Assembly: GCA_012799995.1 (NCBI GenBank)
Contig: JAAZKE010000002.1
Span: 1-58,042 of the forward strand
Direction of reading: 5' to 3'
Source: Chloroflexota bacterium
GTDB lineage: Bacteria > Chloroflexota > Anaerolineae > Anaerolineales > Anaerolineaceae
DNA: 58,042 nucleotides
Each line of letters opens with the position of its first letter. Within the stretch, counting starts at the first letter, position 1. A program made the position numbers and the translations under genes. This document shows, piece by piece, positions 52,176 through 58,042 of this stretch. The notes under the pieces are model-generated. The model saw only the letters and a program-made list of their open reading frames with translations, ran no database searches and was not told the DNA's origin.

Positions 52176-54053
52176 TTAATCCTTATATACCTTTGCAATG
52201 ATTAAACCAGCGCCAAGAATCAGAACAGATACGACAAGCCATATCCAGGTGGTGCTGCTTGAAACGGTATTGCCCATACTGTTCAAATTGAAATTAAAAT
52301 CACCTCTGGGCATTTGAGAATTTTGATTGTTGTTTCTCCATGAATCTGTCATGTTTGCATTTTCTGAGGGTGTCATTTCCATTCCATCAGAGGACTGATC
52401 TGGAAAGTTGCCATTAAAGCCTCCAGGTATTTGTGAGGGATCAAAGTCCTTTGGCATTTCAGCGCCAGAACCGTCTGGAATCTTTGAAGGATCGAAGCCT
52501 TCCGGCATCTTACCACCGAAGCTACCAAATTCACCACCCCTTCCCATGGAACCCATATCGGACAACGTAATCCCGGAACCATTCACATAGTTCATATTGC
52601 TTGTGGTTTCACCGTTCGTAAGCTGCATGGAGATGCTTTCAGAGCGCAATGTGCAGAACTGCTGTAAGGTCTCGACACCCGTTTCAAATTCTTCATAGGA
52701 ATAGAACGCTGTCGGATCCTTTTCTACATAGGGTTTTATCAGATCATAGGCATTGTCGATAATACCGTCGATATCCACTCTATTCAAAAATTCTGCAAAA
52801 TACTGATGGTATAGCTCGGTGTATTCTTTACTTGCGATAATCCAGTTCCAGATTGGACGATCATCAGAAGATCCACCGGATACAGGAGAGTCAATGGGGG
52901 TATTGATTACATTCTGTGCATTTCCACCTTGAAAAGTACCAAATGCCAGATTGTAGTCCCACGGAATCATCGCCATCTTTCCATTTTCTTCATACAGATA
53001 GTAGTTGTGGATCATGGCCCCGGTGTAGCTGTCGCCGTTGCAGACATAATTGTGTATCACAAAATAGCGGATAACCTGATCAATATCTATCACCGATTCA
53101 ATCTGTTCGCCGTTTGACAGATTTTTCAAAGACTCAATGAGCCGTGTCTGATCGGCTGTGGAAATGTCGGTTTTGGCACTGTTCCAGATGTTTGAATAAC
53201 TATCGGCATCATCATCGACATACTTCAGTTTCACATCGGAAGCCCCCATACCGCCGAAGCCGTCTCTTGGGCTGCCAAATCCGCCTGGCATCTTGGGTGG
53301 TTCAAAATTTCCCATATCCGGCATTTGCGGCATCGTTATTCCTTGAGCGGATTTATCAGCGTTTTCATCCGTATTACTACGGTTCATGAAATCATCCATA
53401 TTGAAGTCTTTGCCATTACCACGACCACCACCGAAACTCATGCTGTCCGGCTTATACAGTTCACCGTAATTTGCACCGTAATTCCTTTCAAGGAAACTGT
53501 CTTCTACACCTTCTATCGCAAGATACAATCCCCAATCTGCGCCGTTGACTGTGATGTACACGAAACTGCAAAGGGGAGCCGTTGCGCCAAACTCGTTCAT
53601 CATGGTATAGGTAAGATAGTCCTTCATCATGGTGGAATCCTGAATTAGATTGTTCAGATTTAGTTTGTCAAGCCCATGATATGTGGTGGAACTGTCGTAG
53701 TGGTCGAACTCCACTTTGAAACTGTAACGGTCGCTGTTCATAGCAGAAACCGAGGAAAGGGATGTATTTCCTTTTCCCCGTATACCAACGTTTTTGAAGA
53801 CTTCTCCGTCAACCACCAAAGTGGTGGTGTAGTATTCTTCGCTTGTGGCGCTCGCAATGAATTCATCCCAATCGTTCATGACAATATCAATGGCATGCAC
53901 CCGTGTATTGTCGAACAGACGATTTTCGTATCCCATAGTACGCGCCATAACTTCAAGGCCAAGAGCGTTGCCATTTATAAACAGGATGGTAATAACCAGT
54001 ATTAAAGCAGTGACTGACCATGCAATCTTATCAAAATGTTTACTTCTCGCCAT
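52176..54053 (-). CDS. CotH-like kinase-fold surface protein
   Basis: The protein has 625 residues from the ATG at 54053, 4 bases after the DUF4956 stop; an upstream in-frame start would lie inside that gene. An N-terminal TM helix (about 10-32) precedes the CotH domain: 'IRGKGNTSLSSVSAMNSDRYSFKVEF', 'DKLNLNNLIQDSTMMKDYLTY', 'DWGLYLAIEGVEDSFLERNYG', 'MIPWDYNLAFGTF' (the Asp is the metal site). Low-complexity Gly/Met/Pro-rich stretches (about 220-270 and 495-580) precede a C-terminal TM helix. CotH is an atypical kinase. Here the protein is probably on the cell surface, with ends anchored at both sides. Confidence 0.87.
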   Translation of the reverse strand: MARSKHFDKIAWSVTALILVITILFINGNALGLEVMARTMGYENRLFDNTRVHAIDIVMNDWDEFIASATSEEYYTTTLVVDGEVFKNVGIRGKGNTSLSSVSAMNSDRYSFKVEFDHYDSSTTYHGLDKLNLNNLIQDSTMMKDYLTYTMMNEFGATAPLCSFVYITVNGADWGLYLAIEGVEDSFLERNYGANYGELYKPDSMSFGGGRGNGKDFNMDDFMNRSNTDENADKSAQGITMPQMPDMGNFEPPKMPGGFGSPRDGFGGMGASDVKLKYVDDDADSYSNIWNSAKTDISTADQTRLIESLKNLSNGEQIESVIDIDQVIRYFVIHNYVCNGDSYTGAMIHNYYLYEENGKMAMIPWDYNLAFGTFQGGNAQNVINTPIDSPVSGGSSDDRPIWNWIIASKEYTELYHQYFAEFLNRVDIDGIIDNAYDLIKPYVEKDPTAFYSYEEFETGVETLQQFCTLRSESISMQLTNGETTSNMNYVNGSGITLSDMGSMGRGGEFGSFGGKMPEGFDPSKIPDGSGAEMPKDFDPSQIPGGFNGNFPDQSSDGMEMTPSENANMTDSWRNNNQNSQMPRGDFNFNLNSMGNTVSSSTTWIWLVVSVLILGAGLIIAKVYKD

Positions 54054-54057
54054 TGCC

Positions 54058-54729
54058 TTATCCCATGTAATCGCCATTATAGGAGACTATAACTGCACTG
54101 TTTACACCGGGAATTTCGGAAATAGCATTGATAAAATCGGTATCATCCTCCTTGAGACGGACTTCAATGTTCATTTCAATTGCGCCCTTTACAGCAGATT
54201 TGCTCTTGACTGTTGTGCGGGTTACATTCTTCGCAAGAAATTCCTTGGCGTTTACTTCTGCATCATGATTTATACAATTCAGCACGACCATGTAGGGGTA
54301 CGAATGGGATTTTTGATTGACAAATACCAGCAAAATCAGACCGATGCATACGCTGCCGATGATTGCCAGAGGAATCATGCCGGCAGCAAGGATAATACCT
54401 GCTCCAATAGCCCAGAACAAAAACGCAATATCCATAGGATCTTTGATTGCGGCACGGAAACGAACGATTGAGAGCGCACCGACCATACCAAGAGACAGAA
54501 CTACATTGGATGTGACGGCGAGAATAACGATGGAAGTAATCATCGTAAGTGCGATTAGCGTTGTACCAAAACTTGCGGAATACATCACACCACGATAGGT
54601 TTTCTTATAAATGAGGAAGATAAATAAACCAATGCCGAAAGACAACACAATGGTCAACAGCATATCAATAATGCTGATAGAAGATACATTTTCCAGAAAG
54701 CTTGATTTAAAAATATCGTTGAAAGCCAT
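54058..54729 (-). CDS. DUF4956 membrane protein
   Basis: The protein has 223 residues. Four or so helices (about 20-140) contain 'LSLGMVGALSIVRFRAAIKDPMDIAFLFW' in parts, the conserved DUF4956 core. The C-terminal soluble domain is ferredoxin-like. This family is usually found next to VTC polyphosphate polymerase and CotH genes, as here, and is thought to assist polyphosphate or surface assembly. AAAGGTG precedes the ATG by about 10 bases. Confidence 0.9.
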   Translation of the reverse strand: MAFNDIFKSSFLENVSSISIIDMLLTIVLSFGIGLFIFLIYKKTYRGVMYSASFGTTLIALTMITSIVILAVTSNVVLSLGMVGALSIVRFRAAIKDPMDIAFLFWAIGAGIILAAGMIPLAIIGSVCIGLILLVFVNQKSHSYPYMVVLNCINHDAEVNAKEFLAKNVTRTTVKSKSAVKGAIEMNIEVRLKEDDTDFINAISEIPGVNSAVIVSYNGDYMG

Positions 54730-54772
54730 GATTTATATTGCACCTTTATATTTTATTTTTTGAAATGATTTC

Positions 54773-55444
54773 TTAGTCATACATCCGACAAGCGGCATAT
54801 TTTGAAAAAGCCGTAATGCGTCTGCCGTCAAGCTGTATCGCATCCCGAACTACATCAGGAAGATAGTTATCCCACTTCACTTCAAGGATGGAAGGGGATT
54901 CTTTAATTGGAATGGTCATACAAGCGGAATTCAGAAAATCTGTGCATCTCATACTGGTATGGATGTTGTGATCCAGCGTTACTCTTGTATTTCCGGGAGC
55001 AAATACAAACGGCTCACGGATATAATCCACAATGACCTTGGCCTGTAGGCCTTCGTTGCGGATACGGGTATAAAAGCCGAGGATCACTTCATCAGTGCTT
55101 GCAGCCATCCAGCCTACATTACCATCGATAATCGCTTGAACCTGTTTGGGCGTAAGATTGGTCGAGGATTTATAGCCAAGTCCGCAGCGCTTAAATTTTC
55201 TTTCCAAACGGATAAAGGATTGATCGTTGTTATACAGACGGATTCTATACTTTTCACGAATATTAACACCGTCCAATTTCTCTCGAAGAGCTTTATCATC
55301 AAGATTGTCAAAATACAAACTGCGGATTTTATATTGTCCATTTACAGCATGACTGTCTGGTTTCATCACAACCCGCAGTCTCTGTCGCAGGATCAGCATA
55401 TCATGATTGCTGATCTCAAGTTTTACTTCATGTCTGTATTGCAA
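54773..55444 (-). CDS. VTC-domain polyphosphate polymerase
   Basis: The protein has 223 residues starting at TTG (55442-55444) behind AAGGAGGAG. The VTC tunnel fold shows in 'YRHEVKLEIS', 'IRSLYFDNLDD', 'REKYRIRLY' (basic substrate residues), 'IRLERKFK', 'VIVDYIREPF' and 'ILEVKWDNYLP' (catalytic Glu). VTC domains make polyphosphate from ATP. Here, without SPX or TM domains, it is the short bacterial form, probably working with DUF4956 and CotH. Confidence 0.92.
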   Translation of the reverse strand: MQYRHEVKLEISNHDMLILRQRLRVVMKPDSHAVNGQYKIRSLYFDNLDDKALREKLDGVNIREKYRIRLYNNDQSFIRLERKFKRCGLGYKSSTNLTPKQVQAIIDGNVGWMAASTDEVILGFYTRIRNEGLQAKVIVDYIREPFVFAPGNTRVTLDHNIHTSMRCTDFLNSACMTIPIKESPSILEVKWDNYLPDVVRDAIQLDGRRITAFSKYAACRMYD

Positions 55445-55561
55445 GTAGCACTCCTCCTTTCTATGCCAACATTATAGAAAGCGAACCTGTGATTTACATT
55501 AGGAAAATCTTCCCGAATGTGAACACGAACTGGGAGAGGTCAATGAACATTTATTGATTTT

Positions 55562-56743
55562 TTAAAAACTGGCGATAAAACGGATACTTTCAGCAGAGGG
55601 ATATTCTGCGGTCAACTTTCCGCCAAATTTTTCACAGATGGTACGGGCAGCAGAAAGCCCAATCCCATAGCCGGCAAATTCCTTGCTCTGTGTCCGTGCG
55701 GCATCTCCACGGTAAAACCGTTCAAATAATCTCTCCGGGTCTGGCTCAAGGGATGAATTACAGGAATTTTCTTCGATGATTTGAACCTGTCTTCCGTTTC
55801 TTGCCAATGAAAAGTGAATATATCCATTGTCAGGGGTGTACTTTAGAGCGTTGTCCAGAAGTAATGTCACCATCTGGCGGAAAAAGTCTTTGTTGATTGG
55901 TATGGTAATATCCGGCTCAATCTGCACATTGAAATGAAGGTTGCGTGTTCGGGCATCATCTTGATAGACAGGCAACACTTCCAATGTAACCTTGCTGATG
56001 TTTACCGGTTCCGATGGCAGAGGAATTTCCTCATCCAGCTTGGCAAGTGTCAACAGGTTTGACATCAGTACATTCAGCCGCTTTGTCTGTGTACGAATAT
56101 GTACATTGTACTTATTCTCTCCATGGATGAGCGCCATCGTGTCGTTATTCGATTGAATGATCGCAAGGGGCGTTTTCATTTCATGTCCGGCATTGGTGAT
56201 GAATTGCTTTTGCTTTTCCATACCTTTAAGAACTGGACGAATTACTTTGCCTGAAAGCAGGATAGAAATGATCAGGAGTATCAACCAGCACAGTGCTGCT
56301 ATCGCACTTGAAGCAGCCAAGACCATGTAGAAACTCTCATTCTGTCCCGATGTGTCCATAAAGAAAGTGAGCTGATTCGACCCGATCTTTTTTGTTGCGA
56401 ATTTGTATTTGTCCATTCGTCCAGATTCTTTGCCCGTTTCCAATATTTTCAAGGCATAGCTTTTTGCAGTCTCAAGATCTATCGAGAATATTTGATCAAT
56501 ATTTACATCTATGATATTGCCATTCTCATCACTCAGAGTAATAAAGAATCGTGAAGAACGCATTCTGTCCATATCCAACGGTCGTGAAAAAGGTGGTGGA
56601 CGGTTGAAATCCATCTTTTGAAAGGCACCGTCAGCGTCTACAAGGGTTTCCATTACCATATCGGACTGATGTTCCAACATAACCCAGTTCAATCCGTTGA
56701 TCGCAAGTACAATAAATGCCAAAAGGCAGGTAACTGCCATCAT
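55562..56743 (-). CDS. Sensor histidine kinase
   Basis: The protein has 393 residues from the ATG at 56743. Two TM helices (about 2-20 and 135-160) flank an extracellular sensor. The DHp motif is 'NAGHEMKTPLAIIQSNN' (phospho-His near 185), and the ATP domain has 'LLDNALKYTPDNG' (N box) and 'GYGIGLSAARTICEKFGGKL' (G boxes). By homology the start should lie 13-14 codons upstream: GGAG (56791-56794) is followed by ATC ATA GCA AAG, encoding 'IAKTLKRRF'. No ATG, GTG or TTG is there, so AUC or AUA may be used. Pairs with the response regulator upstream, overlapping it if the longer form is right. Confidence 0.9.
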   Translation of the reverse strand: MMAVTCLLAFIVLAINGLNWVMLEHQSDMVMETLVDADGAFQKMDFNRPPPFSRPLDMDRMRSSRFFITLSDENGNIIDVNIDQIFSIDLETAKSYALKILETGKESGRMDKYKFATKKIGSNQLTFFMDTSGQNESFYMVLAASSAIAALCWLILLIISILLSGKVIRPVLKGMEKQKQFITNAGHEMKTPLAIIQSNNDTMALIHGENKYNVHIRTQTKRLNVLMSNLLTLAKLDEEIPLPSEPVNISKVTLEVLPVYQDDARTRNLHFNVQIEPDITIPINKDFFRQMVTLLLDNALKYTPDNGYIHFSLARNGRQVQIIEENSCNSSLEPDPERLFERFYRGDAARTQSKEFAGYGIGLSAARTICEKFGGKLTAEYPSAESIRFIASF

Positions 56744-56778
56744 TGTGAAGATAATAAATCGTCTTTTTAATGTCTTTG

Positions 56779-57453
56779 CTATGATTGAAGCTCCAATTTA
56801 TATCCGATATTCCGTTTTGAGATGATTTCCACCTTGGAATTCATGGCAGAGAGACGTTTCCGTAAATAAGAGATATACAGCCAAACGCTGTTAATGTCTG
56901 TCTCTGTGTTGTACCCCCATGCTTTTACAAGCAACCTCTCCGTGGATAGGTACATCGTATGATTCAGCATGAGTTGCTCCATCAGGCGATATTCCTGCTT
57001 TGGCAACTGAAAAGACATATCCTGCACGCTGATCTCTCCAGACTGCATATTCAACGTTAAATCACCAAAACATATTAAATCGGGGTGAAATTCTTCCCGC
57101 CGTCTCAGCATAGCACGGATTCTGGCAATTAGCTCGCCCATGTCAAAAGGCTTGGGAAGATAATCATCCGCACCGGTATCCAGACCACGAATCCGATCCT
57201 CTACCTGTGTTTTTGCAGTCAACAGAAGAACAGGCGTTCGGCATCCATTTTTACGAAGCGCAGAAAGCACTTCCAGACCATCACGCTTTGGCATCATAAT
57301 GTCAAGAATAATCCCGTCATATTCGCCGGATATGGCGTAGTCATAAGCATCAGCGCCATCATATACTGCATCAACGATATATTTATGGTATGTAAGATAA
57401 TCTACGACCGCTTCGGAAAGAGCCGGTTCATCTTCGGCGTATAGTAGCTTCAA
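56779..57453 (-). CDS. OmpR-family response regulator
   Basis: The protein has 224 residues from the TTG at 57453, with AAGGAG just before. The frame is open upstream, but no ribosome site favours that. The receiver is complete: acidic 'AEDE', phospho-Asp in 'GIILDIMMPKRDG', Thr in 'LLLTAK' and Lys in 'LPKPFD'. The winged-helix output reads 'FQLPKQEYRLMEQLMLNH' and 'INSVWLYISYLRKRLSAMNSKVEIISKRNIGYKL' in parts. It is the first gene of the RR-HK-VTC-DUF4956-CotH cluster and probably regulates it. Confidence 0.92.
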   Translation of the reverse strand: MKLLYAEDEPALSEAVVDYLTYHKYIVDAVYDGADAYDYAISGEYDGIILDIMMPKRDGLEVLSALRKNGCRTPVLLLTAKTQVEDRIRGLDTGADDYLPKPFDMGELIARIRAMLRRREEFHPDLICFGDLTLNMQSGEISVQDMSFQLPKQEYRLMEQLMLNHTMYLSTERLLVKAWGYNTETDINSVWLYISYLRKRLSAMNSKVEIISKRNIGYKLELQS

Positions 57454-57691
57454 AATTACTCCTTTCCGTGAATGAAATGAAGCTGAACTCAATGATTGTC
57501 TATCAAAATGATACACCTCGAAACCAAGATAAACATATGAAACAGTGCATATACCTGCAATTTAATCCATGTCACCTGTTCTTTTATATTCTGTCACAAT
57601 TTTCGATCAGGTTTCTGGATCACCATTCAACAATTAGATCAGTATATTCCAATGGCGCATTGTAAAATCAGACAATCCATATCAACCATCC

Positions 57692-57789
57692 TTAAATCAT
57701 TCTGAAGTGCATTAATGCCTCCATAATCGCTTTCACTCTCCACCAGAATTCAGAATGTTCCTCCAATTGAGCGATCCCTGTTTCCCGTC
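57692..57789 (-). pseudogene. C-terminal gene remnant, copy B
   Basis: A minus-strand frame ends at TAA 57692-57694 and encodes '[20 protein letters not shown]' followed by 'MEALMHFRMI', related to copy A at 52000-52110. It lies between the response regulator and ruvB and stops exactly where the duplicated ruvB upstream DNA begins (57791). There is no start codon with an RBS. The rest of the 299-base gap (57517-57691) is AT-rich with no gene. Confidence 0.5.
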
Positions 57790-57802
57790 GAACCCTGCCT
57801 GT

Positions 57803-57808
57803 TATAAT
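57803..57808 (+). promoter_or_regulatory. -10 box 7 bases before ruvB, possible leaderless mRNA
   Basis: TATAAT ends at 57808 and the ATG is at 57816. No Shine-Dalgarno lies in between and no clear -35 is seen. The decayed copy at 48668-48673 has CATAAT at the same offset. Confidence 0.55.
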
Positions 57809-57815
57809 TACACTT

Positions 57816-58042
57816 ATGGATAAGGAACGCTTGATTAATCCCGATGTTCAGGCAGGGGACGACCGGGTCGATTATACGCTGCGACCCAAACTGCTGGACG
57901 AGATCACCGGGCAGGATCAAATACGTGAAAATCTGGCGATCCTGTTGAGCGCAGCCAAACTGCGCAAAGAACCCCTCGATCACATCCTTTTTTACGGTCC
58001 TCCCGGCTTGGGGAAAACGACGCTCGCGCATGTGATGGCGAA
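57816..58042 (+). CDS. ruvB: Holliday junction branch migration ATPase RuvB, 3' end cut by window
   Basis: About 75 codons are present. '[20 protein letters not shown]', then '[20 protein letters not shown]', then '[18 protein letters not shown]' with Walker A 'GPPGLGKT' identify RuvB. With RuvA it drives branch migration of Holliday junctions in recombination repair. Its 5' end is also present as a decayed copy at 48656-48790, which marks the island on its left. Confidence 0.95.
   Translation, partial: MDKERLINPDVQAGDDRVDYTLRPKLLDEITGQDQIRENLAILLSAAKLRKEPLDHILFYGPPGLGKTTLAHVMA

Larger units (their letters stand above)
48656..57815. mobile_element. Accessory island bounded by duplicated ruvB 5' DNA
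   Basis: About 9.1 kb lie between the decayed ruvB fragment and the intact ruvB gene. The DNA is visibly richer in A+T than the flanks. All nine genes are on the minus strand and look like those of Firmicutes. No integrase, transposase or tRNA target is seen. Inside, related gene remnants at 52000-52110 and 57692-57789 suggest two separate joined segments. The whole arrangement is inferred; the repeats themselves are seen directly. Confidence 0.6.

Noticed and set aside
57750..58031. 93-residue minus-strand ORF over the ruvB start
   Set aside because: It is opposite certain RuvB codons, and the homologous remnant B uses another frame.
1..58042. CRISPR array, rRNA, tRNA genes or prophage
   Set aside because: No regularly spaced repeats, no T-arm-like GTTCGAATC context with a cloverleaf, and no phage structural genes were seen on reading both strands. 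Short or divergent tRNAs could be missed without a scan.

Overview
The window is a dense stretch of bacterial chromosome with about 50% GC by eye. It looks like a member of the Chloroflexota, most likely class Anaerolineae. This assignment is an inference from gene style: Chloroflexota-type informational proteins, a PIP-synthase-like CDP-alcohol phosphotransferase beside ftsK and lgt, a T-box-controlled serS, many short or absent Shine-Dalgarno leaders, and ATGA-overlapped operons. No rRNA or tRNA gene is present to prove it.

Layout. (1) 3-2105: the 3' part of a DUF1538 membrane protein, translationally coupled to two PII-like signalling proteins. (2) 2106-3925: a DJ-1/PfpI remnant, a ferric-reductase-like flavocytochrome and a tiny hydrophobic peptide, all on the minus strand. 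(3) 4072-8947: a HEPN-like/CBS protein, then a clpC - PH-domain membrane protein - def cluster. (4) 8948-9358: an intergenic region filled with palindromic repeats. (5) 9359-26621: a long minus-strand block with an M28 peptidase, argS, rpsT, lgt, a CDP-alcohol phosphotransferase, ftsK, a multi-TM sensor-like protein, a GNAT, an Ig-like membrane protein, punA, a Ca2+-type P-ATPase, rluD-like, lspA and a SIMPL-domain protein. (6) 26809-31837: plus-strand prfA-prmC-tsaC, fmt, a panE-like reductase and a small DMT protein. (7) 31932-34231: serS with its T-box leader, then a degenerate response regulator. (8) 34596-38665: a replication-initiation operon of bifunctional nuclease, dnaB, a DnaD-like protein and a double-AAA+ DnaC-like loader. 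(9) 38793-46288: a HAD hydrolase, a small TM protein, a CtpA protease, an S1 protein, proBA, a GNAT and an MGT-type glycosyltransferase. (10) 46354-48593: a Pro-rich protein and an aldose-epimerase gene broken by an in-frame TAG. (11) 48656-57815: an AT-richer accessory island. (12) 57816-end: the start of ruvB.

The most striking structure is the island. A decayed copy of the ruvB 5' end, including its promoter-proximal DNA, lies at 48656-48790. The intact ruvB starts at 57816. The roughly 9.1 kb between the two copies carries two cassettes with a Firmicutes look: ICMT-like / GyrI-like / ClbS-like / WYL regulator, and CotH / DUF4956 / VTC polyphosphate polymerase / sensor kinase / response regulator. 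Related short gene remnants lie at 52000-52110 and 57692-57789, next to the 3' ends of the two cassettes. This suggests insertion at the ruvB 5' end with duplication of the target, possibly in two steps.

Other points of interest are a helicase loader with tandem AAA+ domains whose second Walker B is altered, proB and a histidine kinase that both lack a standard start codon where homology requires one, a family of GTAGGGGCGAC palindromic repeats, and several genes whose -10 box lies only 6-8 bases before the ATG, as expected for leaderless mRNAs.
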